Source: Promethearchaeota archaeon
GTDB taxonomy: Archaea > Asgardarchaeota > Lokiarchaeia > Sigynarchaeales > SOKP01
Direction: 5' to 3'
DNA: 6,955 nt
Assembly (NCBI GenBank): GCA_014729315.1
Contig: WJKD01000581.1
Coordinates: 1-6,955, forward strand
Below the pieces are notes generated by a model that had not been told where the DNA came from, did not search any database, and saw nothing but the letters and a program-made list of their open reading frames with translations. A program made the translations under genes and the position numbers. Of this stretch, positions 1 through 6,385 are shown one piece after another. Within the stretch, counting starts at the first letter, position 1. Each line of letters opens with the position of its first letter.

Positions 1-2
1 AG

Positions 3-1439
3 GATAACGCGGGCAATCGTGCAGAACTTCCAAAATCAAAGAATTATTTATCTATCAGCGTCGAATCACAAAATGAAATTCCCCTGGATACACTTGGCTA
101 TCCTATTTACTTAACAAACGGAGAAAATCAATCTGATTATCAGCTTTTTTCCATTCCGTTAATATTAGAAAACGCATCACCAGATTGCGTTCTTATTGAC
201 GATTTGGGAGATAATTTGTGCGGTCAGAACTGGCGCTTTTTTGAGCATAAAGAAGCTAATGATTACATAGAATTTCCAAATACCGCTAATTTCTTTCCTG
301 GGAAAGCCTTTTGGCTTATTACGAAAACCAGGACCAAATTAATTGATACAGGTCCCTGTCGTTCACTTTTTCTCACAGATACTTCAAAAGTTCTTGCTGA
401 GGATACATCAACATTTAAAAATATTAGCTTATCGGATGACTGGAATCTCATTGGAACTCCATTTAATTTTCCAATTCCATTCGATAGATTGCAATTAGCC
501 AATGGCTGGGATTTAGAAGATAGAATTATAACCTTTGACAGTACATGGGTTGGGCTATCTGCTGATTCGTCTTTTGAGCCCTGGACCGGATATGCAATTA
601 AAACAGGGGAAATTACTGAACTCATAGTAAATCCGGATGTCTATTTAGAAAACTCAGGTTATTTAGAAAAAGTCTCCACTTATCCGCTATGTGAAATACA
701 AATTGAAGCGAATGTAGGAAAGACGAAGGATATTTACACTGGCTTTGGTATTCATTCTGAAGCTTCACCTGAATGGGATAGTTATGACCGCTTTGAGCCA
801 CCTCCAATGGGTGAAAATTATTTAATGACTTATTTTAATAACAAAAAATGGACCACACATCCTGATATTTATGCTTATGATTTTCAACCACTCAATAAAA
901 ATTATAATGAATGGACGCTCGAATCACGCACGAATATAGCAGATTTACCTATTTCATTAAAATTCATAGGTATAAATTCAATTCCAGATTCTCTTGATAT
1001 CTACTTACAAGATAAAAAATTAAATGCCGTTCAGAATCTTAAAACAAATAATTATTACAAATATACTACTCGTGATGGAAACGAAATAAGGACTTTTAAA
1101 CTAATTATTGGGAAAAATGATTATTTAACACAGAATAAATCTGATCTGTTTAAACCGAGAGACTATATTCTCTATCAGAACTATCCCAATCCATTCAACC
1201 AGAGCACAACAATTCGATTTGCTTTGCCAAGGGAAAGCATTGTAAACCTGACAATTTATAACATGCTCGGCAAGCAAATTAAAAAGCTAATTAATAACAA
1301 ACGAATGAGCATGGGCACTCATTCCGTAATTTGGAATGGATCGGATGATAATCATTCATTAATCTCAAGCGGGATATATCTGTGTTTGTTGGATGTTGAG
1401 GGGGATTTGTCGAGAATAAAAACGGTATTGATGAAGTAA
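3..1439 (+). CDS. Secreted protein with C-terminal T9SS sorting domain (5' partial)
   Basis: The frame is open from base 3 to the TAA at 1437-1439, giving 478 visible residues. The true start is off the left edge; an in-frame TTG at 204 is only an internal leucine codon. The first residues (DNAGNRAEL) look like the end of an Ig/fibronectin-like beta domain. Visible residues about 50-170 hold two related segments with 'SIPL..' / 'NLIGTPF..' strands and 'FFPGKAFWLIT' / 'FEPWTGYAIKT' motifs. From memory, this style is common in large surface proteins of Calditrichota, KSB1 and relatives. Residues 388-478 (bases 1164-1436) form a typical T9SS type A sorting domain: YQNYPNPFN, then TTIRFALP, LTIYNMLG, the GTHSVIWNG turn, SSGIYLCLL and a final KTVLMK. 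The protein is therefore expected to cross the outer membrane through the Por/T9SS machinery and be released or surface-anchored. The upstream catalytic or binding domains are not visible, so its specific job is unknown. Confidence 0.9.
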   Translation, partial: DNAGNRAELPKSKNYLSISVESQNEIPLDTLGYPIYLTNGENQSDYQLFSIPLILENASPDCVLIDDLGDNLCGQNWRFFEHKEANDYIEFPNTANFFPGKAFWLITKTRTKLIDTGPCRSLFLTDTSKVLAEDTSTFKNISLSDDWNLIGTPFNFPIPFDRLQLANGWDLEDRIITFDSTWVGLSADSSFEPWTGYAIKTGEITELIVNPDVYLENSGYLEKVSTYPLCEIQIEANVGKTKDIYTGFGIHSEASPEWDSYDRFEPPPMGENYLMTYFNNKKWTTHPDIYAYDFQPLNKNYNEWTLESRTNIADLPISLKFIGINSIPDSLDIYLQDKKLNAVQNLKTNNYYKYTTRDGNEIRTFKLIIGKNDYLTQNKSDLFKPRDYILYQNYPNPFNQSTTIRFALPRESIVNLTIYNMLGKQIKKLINNKRMSMGTHSVIWNGSDDNHSLISSGIYLCLLDVEGDLSRIKTVLMK

Positions 1440-1550
1440 CATAATTACAACATCAATGGTTATAGTTAAGTTACTTATTTTCAGAATCTTATAATTTAAA
1501 TTTCACAATTAGCTATAAAATAGATAGCCTCACAACTTGACTATTTATTC

Positions 1551-1554
1551 AGGA
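1551..1554 (+). promoter_or_regulatory. Ribosome binding site for the gene at 1564
   Basis: AGGA lies 9 bases before the ATG at 1564. It supports that ATG over the in-frame TTG at 1537, which has no purine-rich motif in front and would add nine residues before the signal peptide. Confidence 0.5.
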
Positions 1555-1563
1555 TATAGAACA

Positions 1564-2181
1564 ATGATTCTAAATAGAATAAATACCTACATCAAAATAA
1601 ATTTAATAATAATTGTATTACTTTGTACAACGACTAGAGCCAATAATAAGATAATGATGGACCTTGATTATCTAAAAAAAAATAATGCAATTGTATATTC
1701 ATCTACCCCAAACACTTTAATAAATAATGAGATTGACATTTCTAAAATTCATAAATCATTAGAAGAAGAACTTGAATTTAAACTAAACCTGATATCAGAC
1801 AATGATGAACTACCCAAACAATTTCCAACTTCCTCTAAGTTAAATGAATACATTAACAAAAAAGAAATATATCCTGTATTCCATATTGTGTTTATAAAAA
1901 TTCAAAATAAAGTTAACATCTTTATCGAAATTTATACAGCCGAGGAGAAAAATAGCTTAAAAAAGCCAATTACCTTAGATCTAAAAGTATTTGAGTACAG
2001 CAGGATCAGCAAAGAAATCGCAAAATACATTCGTCAAAATATGGATTTAGCTATTAAGTTTAACAAATCATTTTATTTTAAAAGCGTTCTCTTCTTATTT
2101 ATAACAAAAATTTTATATGATTTAATGCATACGGATGAGCTTAATAAACAAAAACTACCTAAGCCACCATTACTTCCTTAG
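1564..2181 (+). CDS. Small exported protein, possibly TolB/CsgG-like, unknown function
   Basis: I do not recognise this 205-residue protein as a named family. The ATG at 1564 gives a good signal peptide: basic start (N4-R5, K11), hydrophobic core at about 12-21, and a likely cleavage after TTRA (residue 26). C21 is not a convincing lipobox because a leucine precedes it. The body has a helix rich in E/K/L at about 65-80, then two beta-like stretches (YPVFHIVFIKI and KVNIFIEIY). Their order resembles the end of a TolB N-terminal/CsgG-like domain ('tolerant of sensing, then binding strands'), as also seen in the gene at 4318; this resemblance is by eye and weak. A hydrophobic stretch at about 172-188 (SVLFLFITKILYDLM) may be a membrane anchor. 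It is followed by a polar proline tail ending KLPKPPLLP. The gene starts an AT-rich run and is followed 35 bp later by the TPR lipoprotein, so the two are probably co-transcribed. Confidence 0.75.
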   Translation: MILNRINTYIKINLIIIVLLCTTTRANNKIMMDLDYLKKNNAIVYSSTPNTLINNEIDISKIHKSLEEELEFKLNLISDNDELPKQFPTSSKLNEYINKKEIYPVFHIVFIKIQNKVNIFIEIYTAEEKNSLKKPITLDLKVFEYSRISKEIAKYIRQNMDLAIKFNKSFYFKSVLFLFITKILYDLMHTDELNKQKLPKPPLLP

Positions 2182-2216
2182 CTAATAAATATCATAATAA
2201 ATATGCGGGTACTAAA

Positions 2217-4085
2217 ATGAGAAATAAAATTTATTTGAGTTTACTAATTACATTCATAATATTTTCTTGCGGTAGCAGTTTAAGCAACATCAAGATCAAT
2301 CAATTTAATAAAGCAAAGAATTTTTTTAAAAAAGGGAGATATGAAGCGGCAATAACTACATTAGACAGTTTGTTAAATTATGTTAATGAAACTCAAGAAA
2401 TGGAATTCAGCAACAAATGCTACATTTTGTTAGCTAAATCTTATTATGAAACATGTCGTTACATTGAAGCACATAGCGCATTTAAATCCCTTTACTACAG
2501 AATGGACTTTACGTCAGATTTATACATATATCTTGCAAAAACTTTAGAGAAGATGGGCAAGAATGATGAAGCGATTGAATTCTATATTGAAGCTAAAAAA
2601 AAGGATAATTCATTTAGCAGAGTTTTTTATGAAATCGGATTTCTATATTTTAAAGATAAAGATTTTTTAAATTCCGAAAACAATTTCAATTATTTTTTAC
2701 ATGAAAATAAAAATTCTGATTCACTATTAATTCAAGCCAACTTTTATTTAGGAGAAATAAACTTTTTTAATAAAAAATTTCAAACGGCAGAAAAAAATTA
2801 TAAAAACGCGCTAAAAAAAGACAAATACTTACTTAAAGAACAAAAAGATACTTTATATGTTCACATGGCTACAATTTATAACCACACTAATTCTCCAGAA
2901 AAAGAAGAACAAATTCTCAAAAGTATGATAGAAGATACAAAGACAAAATCACACAAAATATTAACACGATATCAGGATGCAAAAGAAAGAAGTAAACAAC
3001 GAAAGGAGGCTGAGAAATACTTTCAGTTAGCACAGAATAATCTAAACGATAAAAACTATAAGAAAGCACTTGAAAACTTTATAAAATGTCGAAATCATGA
3101 TTCTGAATATCCTCTGGTTGATGATAAGATCAATTTCTACACATATCTAAATGAAGGTATTAGCTTTTTACATAGAAATCCTTATATCGCACGCGAAAAT
3201 TTCAATATAGCTGAGAATTACAAAACAAACTTAAAAGAAGGTGAACTCGCAAATTCATATGCGGTCAGGGCTACGGAAATAATAACAACACGAGCGGATT
3301 CCGATAGATTATCTCGAATTGGTAACAGCCTAAGAAGAAGTCAAAAAATAGAAGATCTTGAACGTGCCATATATACACTACAAAATGCAATTCATTTAGA
3401 TAATAGCGATCCATCCAAAAAAGAATCATTAAATCAAGCTCGATATGATGTTGCTCTAGCTTATCTAAAAAATAGCGATATTGATAAATCTCTTACTCAT
3501 TTAGAAATGATCAGCGAAGGATCAACCTCATTTACCGTTGCTCAGAGAACCATAGAAGGTATAAGATTAATATCAAGCCAGATAAATCAAATTTATCAGT
3601 TAATTAATAATAACGATTTAAAACTTGCTATAGATCAATTAAACCATTATTTTGATAAATATGAAAATTGCAGAGCTTTACTTATCGATGCTTACTTAAA
3701 CATCGCTCAAAAATATCTTGAAAAAGTTTGTCTTAGGTGTGCATTCAAATTCTATGAGATTGTACACTCAATAGATAAAGAAAATAAAATAGCAAAAAAT
3801 TTCAAAATAAAACTCAGCAATTCTTTAAGCTGGATCGAAGATTATAAAAATAAATCCCAAAAATATTGTGATGATGCAAATTATGATAATGCCAGAAATC
3901 TCTGGAAAGCCTTGCAAACAAAAATACTTATTGAACTATTTGATGATAATATGGACAAAAAAATTTATGAGATCGAGAAAGAACAAATTATTATCGACAA
4001 AATGAATCCTCCGCTTTCTCAAATTCTTGACTCTTTCTTGAAAATAAAAAGAGAAATCCCATTTAATTGTGAATGTAAAATGTAA
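2217..4085 (+). CDS. TPR-repeat lipoprotein (622 aa), probable envelope scaffold
   Basis: The N-terminus is a lipoprotein signal: MRNK, hydrophobic residues 5-17, and lipobox IFSC with C18 as the lipidated cysteine. The mature part is almost wholly helical, with tetratricopeptide-like repeats. The clearest lie at about 29-57 (AKNFFKKGRYEAAITTL), 101-133 (LAKTLEKMGKNDEAIEFY), 134-167, 171-203 (YLGEINFFNKKFQTAEKNY), 263-296 (AEKYFQ.. NYKKALENF) and 407-436 (DVALAYLKNSDIDKSLTHL). TPR superhelices bind proteins or peptides, so the role is probably scaffolding or partner recruitment on the periplasmic face of a membrane; no catalytic motif is seen. Residues 505-508 are a CxxC (VCLRC) and the tail ends in CxC (NCECKM), which is unusual for this class. 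Only a poor GCGGG element precedes the ATG, so coupling to the gene 35 bp upstream is possible. The partner and precise function are unknown. Confidence 0.88.
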   Translation: MRNKIYLSLLITFIIFSCGSSLSNIKINQFNKAKNFFKKGRYEAAITTLDSLLNYVNETQEMEFSNKCYILLAKSYYETCRYIEAHSAFKSLYYRMDFTSDLYIYLAKTLEKMGKNDEAIEFYIEAKKKDNSFSRVFYEIGFLYFKDKDFLNSENNFNYFLHENKNSDSLLIQANFYLGEINFFNKKFQTAEKNYKNALKKDKYLLKEQKDTLYVHMATIYNHTNSPEKEEQILKSMIEDTKTKSHKILTRYQDAKERSKQRKEAEKYFQLAQNNLNDKNYKKALENFIKCRNHDSEYPLVDDKINFYTYLNEGISFLHRNPYIARENFNIAENYKTNLKEGELANSYAVRATEIITTRADSDRLSRIGNSLRRSQKIEDLERAIYTLQNAIHLDNSDPSKKESLNQARYDVALAYLKNSDIDKSLTHLEMISEGSTSFTVAQRTIEGIRLISSQINQIYQLINNNDLKLAIDQLNHYFDKYENCRALLIDAYLNIAQKYLEKVCLRCAFKFYEIVHSIDKENKIAKNFKIKLSNSLSWIEDYKNKSQKYCDDANYDNARNLWKALQTKILIELFDDNMDKKIYEIEKEQIIIDKMNPPLSQILDSFLKIKREIPFNCECKM

Positions 4086-4307
4086 ACTTATTTTACTATG
4101 TACAATTTGAACAAAAATAAGGCATGTAAAAAATTTGCTCAGTGTCTTTCGGATTAAAATGATATAAATAATTGATGTCATTAATTTAATAAAAATATTT
4201 AATCAACTATAGCGACTAATCTAAATTTAACAGTATAATTATGTTTCATTAAAAATATATGTTCGGCACATTTTTTGCATTTGGAGTAAAAAAAAACTAA
4301 AAAAATT
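4086..4307 (+). other. AT-rich intergenic gap, possible second promoter region
   Basis: This gap separates the TPR lipoprotein from the next gene and is much longer than the other gaps in the run. It holds an exact TATAAT at 4234-4239, but no good -35 hexamer lies 16-18 bases upstream. It also holds an A9 run at 4288-4296. No strong terminator hairpin or tRNA is visible. The length suggests that the genes from 4318 onward may have their own promoter. Confidence 0.3.
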
Positions 4308-4313
4308 GGTGAT
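4308..4313 (+). promoter_or_regulatory. Ribosome binding site choosing the ATG at 4318
   Basis: GGTGAT is complementary to the ATCACC part of the 16S rRNA 3' end and lies 4 bases before the ATG at 4318. It overlaps the in-frame TTG (4306) and GTG (4309), which makes those unlikely starts. A GGAG at 4283-4286 is too far upstream of any of these codons. Confidence 0.45.
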
Positions 4314-4317
4314 AAAA

Positions 4318-4806
4318 ATGAAATTCAATAAAATGTTAATTATTTGCGTGCTCGTGTCAATTCTACATTTTAATTATGTCTATTCTCTGACAAACAATGG
4401 TTTTATTGTTGTGCCAATTGAGTCAAAATGTTACAGTAGTAGCGAACTAAACGAGGTTAATAATTACTTGATTTCAAAATTGAGAGACTTAGATAAAAAC
4501 AATTTTCGACCAAGTCATGAAATATATAAACAAGTTGGCGATAATGATAAATTAATGAAAATTTTAAGAGACCCCTCACAGATTAAACAATTAAGTGATA
4601 AACTAAATGTAAGATATATTATTACAAGCTATATTACGAAAATAGATAAGCGTCTCGCTTTAAGCATAACAATTTATGATACAAAAAATGGTGCAAAAAA
4701 ATATATCGCTGCCGATAGGAAAAATTATAGTACTAAAAATTTTAAAAAAGAAATAATCCCGACATTAGCAAAACAAATTAATAAATACTGCAAAAATGTA
4801 AAATGA
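4318..4806 (+). CDS. Exported TolB N-terminal/CsgG-like small protein
   Basis: This is a 162-residue protein from the ATG at 4318. It has a signal peptide (MKFNKM, hydrophobic 7-16) with likely cleavage after VYS at residue 23. The mature part follows the pattern of the TolB N-terminal domain shared by CsgG, FlgO and LpoB-like proteins: a first strand (GFIVVPIES), then a helix (SSELNEVNNYLISKLRDL). Next comes a DPSQIKQLSDKLNVRYIITSY segment equivalent to '..a..lgadyvi.G', and a final hairpin (LALSITIYDTKNGA) that matches 'ysl.v.l.D..tG'. Known relatives act in the periplasm in secretion, peptidoglycan-synthase activation or outer-membrane complex assembly. None of their specific activities can be assigned here. 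It has no extra C-terminal domain, so it is little more than the bare domain. Its stop codon overlaps the start of a tiny hydrophobic ORF (4803), and the membrane protein at 4895 follows after 88 bp. The fold call is by eye and moderately secure. Confidence 0.8.
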   Translation: MKFNKMLIICVLVSILHFNYVYSLTNNGFIVVPIESKCYSSSELNEVNNYLISKLRDLDKNNFRPSHEIYKQVGDNDKLMKILRDPSQIKQLSDKLNVRYIITSYITKIDKRLALSITIYDTKNGAKKYIAADRKNYSTKNFKKEIIPTLAKQINKYCKNVK

Positions 4807-4871
4807 TATGGACAGGACAAATTATAAATTATCTGGTAGGAATATTTTGCTTGATATTGCTAATTAATTAA
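4803..4871 (+). CDS. Candidate 22-residue single-pass membrane peptide
   Basis: The ATG at 4803-4805 overlaps the TGA (4804-4806) of the preceding gene in an ATGA arrangement, typical of translational coupling. The ORF ends at TAA 4869-4871. The peptide starts MIWTGQ, then has a nearly unbroken hydrophobic stretch with one glycine and one cysteine (YLVGIFCLILLI), and ends in N. That is the right size for one short membrane helix. It sits in the 88-bp space before the multi-spanning membrane protein, so it could be a small accessory subunit. Against it, there is no separate Shine-Dalgarno site, the ORF is very short, and AT-rich DNA readily produces hydrophobic chance ORFs. Confidence 0.25.
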   Translation: MIWTGQIINYLVGIFCLILLIN

Positions 4872-4883
4872 ATGCTATAACAT

Positions 4884-4887
4884 GGAG
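4884..4887 (+). promoter_or_regulatory. Ribosome binding site for the gene at 4895
   Basis: GGAG lies 7 bases before the ATG at 4895. It is the best Shine-Dalgarno match in the five-gene block and fixes this start. Confidence 0.65.
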
Positions 4888-4894
4888 AAAAAAT

Positions 4895-5452
4895 ATGATT
4901 ATTGATAAAATAAAATGGAAATTAACAGATTTCTTTTTGCTGTTACCATTATTTTATCTGTTCCTATGGAATCACTCCTATAATGAACAAGTGCTTTTAA
5001 TTACTGCTTTCTCGAGCATTTTATTTTTATTTAGTTTTTCAAAACTACTTGAGAATTCAAAATATAAAAATTTTTTTTTAGGAAGTACTATTTTGTACAT
5101 CTTCGCTGGTACAATAATTTCCTTCAAAATTTGTTCTGATACAATTCTGAGAATTTTCGGTTTTATAGGACTATTTTCATTTTTAATACTATTCATTTCG
5201 TCAATAAGCATAATTATGGCATTTTTCATCAACCAAAATAATAAAACTAAGACTGTTACGAAAGACAGGTTGATCGATTTGTTGCCTGGAGATCAAACAC
5301 AACGGGAGCAAACTGCTGATATTATAATTTTGGTGATCGAAGATATCGTGAAAAAAGTTAGTGGATCAAAATTGTTAAAATTTATCGCACCTTTCATATC
5401 ATTCATTACCGGTTTATTCACTGAATATATAGCTGGAATATTTTTTAAATAG
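4895..5452 (+). CDS. Multi-spanning inner-membrane protein, unknown function
   Basis: I do not recognise this 185-residue protein. Hydrophobic segments lie at about 11-26, 32-49, 59-79 and 84-112, which fits four transmembrane helices. A polar, charged linker follows at about 113-135 (NQNNKTKTVTKDRLIDLLPG). After it comes an amphipathic part (ADIIILVIEDIVKKV) and a final hydrophobic stretch at about 159-184 (FIAPFISFITGLFTEYIAG) that may be a fifth membrane or membrane-surface helix. It has no signal peptide or catalytic motif. The short basic start (KIKWK) suggests that the N-terminus is cytoplasmic. A good GGAG precedes the start. The outer-membrane barrel gene follows after only 13 bp, so these two are almost certainly co-transcribed. 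It is the only polytopic inner-membrane protein in the block and could be its cytoplasmic-membrane component; that role is inferred from context. Confidence 0.8.
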   Translation: MIIDKIKWKLTDFFLLLPLFYLFLWNHSYNEQVLLITAFSSILFLFSFSKLLENSKYKNFFLGSTILYIFAGTIISFKICSDTILRIFGFIGLFSFLILFISSISIIMAFFINQNNKTKTVTKDRLIDLLPGDQTQREQTADIIILVIEDIVKKVSGSKLLKFIAPFISFITGLFTEYIAGIFFK

Positions 5453-5465
5453 ATGAACAAATTAA

Positions 5466-6134
5466 ATGCAAAAATTTAATTCAAATCCTTGTGCTTATCT
5501 AGTTTTAATCTTCTTTTTTTCTTTATTTTTAAACAATGATTGTTTATCTCAGAATTACATTGATAAGAGATATCAATTAAGTGCAACATTTATCTTCTCT
5601 GGAAAAGCAACTACTAACAGTACTTCTATTTCATATTTTGGATTCGATTCAAGACTTAATTATTTCATTTCCTCCAAAATTTTAGGATCTATAGAATATG
5701 AGTATAAACATCAAATTAAAGCTAACTCCTTTAATTATCTCTTACAATTTTTAACCTTCAATTTTCCCGATAAATATAGCGATGTGTATTTTGGAATTGG
5801 AGGGAAATATTCTTATTATAACCACGAAAGAATTTATTTTCGTGGACATACATCAAATATTTTGTTACAAATACAATTTAAACTGAATGAGTTCTATTCA
5901 ATTTTCAAATCTAATTTCATCATTTTTTATAATTCCAGCATAGGTATTTTTAATGGAAGCACAAGTATCGATTTTTATCAAACTGAGCGGTCGCTATTGA
6001 ATTTCACATTAACTACTGGAGTACGTTATCAAATTACTGATTCATTTGCTAGCGAAATAAAATATAATAGTTTAGTGCTTAATCAATTATTGTCCGAAAA
6101 AAACTGGATATTATGCATATTATATTATTTCTAG
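5466..6134 (+). CDS. Probable outer-membrane beta-barrel protein
   Basis: This is a 222-residue protein with a signal peptide: hydrophobic residues 10-22 and likely cleavage after CLS (residue 28) leaving a glutamine N-terminus, a pattern common in Bacteroidota-like exported proteins. The mature part (about 194 residues) is almost all alternating polar and hydrophobic/aromatic strands, for example QLSATFIFSG, FGFDSRLNYFIS, GSIEYEYKHQI, YFGIGGKYSYYNH, SNILLQIQFKL, LNFTLTTGVRYQI and FASEIKYNSLVL. It ends in WILCILYYF, with the terminal phenylalanine typical of BAM-assembled barrels. About 8-10 strands are plausible. It contains no OmpA peptidoglycan-binding domain or TonB plug. It starts 13 bp after the membrane-protein stop with no clear Shine-Dalgarno site, so translation may depend on the upstream gene. 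It is the last gene of the plus-strand run. Whether it is a pore, an anchor or an adhesin cannot be told. Confidence 0.8.
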   Translation: MQKFNSNPCAYLVLIFFFSLFLNNDCLSQNYIDKRYQLSATFIFSGKATTNSTSISYFGFDSRLNYFISSKILGSIEYEYKHQIKANSFNYLLQFLTFNFPDKYSDVYFGIGGKYSYYNHERIYFRGHTSNILLQIQFKLNEFYSIFKSNFIIFYNSSIGIFNGSTSIDFYQTERSLLNFTLTTGVRYQITDSFASEIKYNSLVLNQLLSEKNWILCILYYF

Positions 6135-6220
6135 AAATAGTGTTATGGCTAAAATTAATTTAGTTGCTATTAAAATACAAAATGAAATAAAATTATAAAA
6201 TATAATGAAAATACTACATT

Positions 6221-6382
6221 TCAAATAAAGTTCCCCAAAAGAGCCCCACTCCCCGGGGCTCTTTCCAACAACCTACCCCAAATCCCGAACTGTGAAAAGA
6301 CAATAAAAACGACGATTGCGGAGCTGACAGTATAGTTGATCATCCGTCGGTTTCGATACTTGCGTTTTGAAAGTGGAATCAT
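6221..6382 (-). CDS. 53-residue ORF resembling the N-terminus of an FtsB/DivIC-type protein, possibly truncated
   Basis: The ATG (6382-6380, minus strand) follows the galactokinase TAA with only three bases between, so the two would be read as one operon. The product starts MIPLSKRKYRNRRMINY, continues as one hydrophobic segment (TVSSAIVVFIVFSQFGIWG) and then GRLLER. A strongly basic cytoplasmic start, one helix and an 'FG..G' exit are the hallmarks of septum-formation-initiator proteins (FtsB/DivIC), single-pass divisome proteins that go on into a periplasmic coiled coil. Here the coiled coil is absent: the last dozen codons (ERAPGSGALL and GNFI) are encoded by the terminator hairpin and its flank. 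Family members are usually about 90-110 residues, so this is either a 3'-truncated remnant or an unrelated short membrane protein. The family match is by eye only. Confidence 0.5.
   Translation of the reverse strand: MIPLSKRKYRNRRMINYTVSSAIVVFIVFSQFGIWGRLLERAPGSGALLGNFI
6238..6264. terminator. Bidirectional intrinsic terminator between convergent genes
   Basis: AAAGAGCCCC (6238-6247) pairs perfectly with GGGGCTCTTT (6255-6264) around a 7-base loop, ACTCCCC. On the minus strand the stem is followed by TTTT counting the flanking base, and on the plus strand it ends in TTT. It could therefore end both the plus-strand run that stops at 6134 and the minus-strand galactokinase unit. The T-tracts are short, so efficiency is uncertain. 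Confidence 0.75.
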
Positions 6383-6385
6383 AAA

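Noticed and set aside
204..1439. TTG at 204 as the real start of the T9SS protein.
   Set aside because: The same frame is open upstream to base 3 with protein-like sequence (DNAGNRAEL.. and SIPLILENASP), so the gene is simply cut by the window edge.
1466..1495. Possible sigma-70-like promoter: TTAAGT at 1466-1471, 18-base spacer, TATAAT at 1490-1495.
   Set aside because: The -35 match is only 3 of 6, and an exact TATAAT is expected by chance in DNA this AT-rich. The location before the gene at 1564 is sensible but not enough.
3936..4181. Minus-strand 81-codon ORF overlapping the end of the TPR lipoprotein gene.
   Set aside because: It lies mostly antisense to a well-supported coding region, has no recognisable domain, and its composition is what antisense AT-rich coding DNA gives.
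4158..4200. Short inverted repeats (AATGA .. TCATT, ATTAA .. TTAAT) in the intergenic gap as a terminator or operator.
   Set aside because: Only 5-bp A/T-rich stems with long loops and no T-tract; they are indistinguishable from chance.
6145..6198. 17-codon ORF after the barrel gene.
   Set aside because: It has no ribosome binding site, no notable sequence property and very short length in AT-rich DNA.
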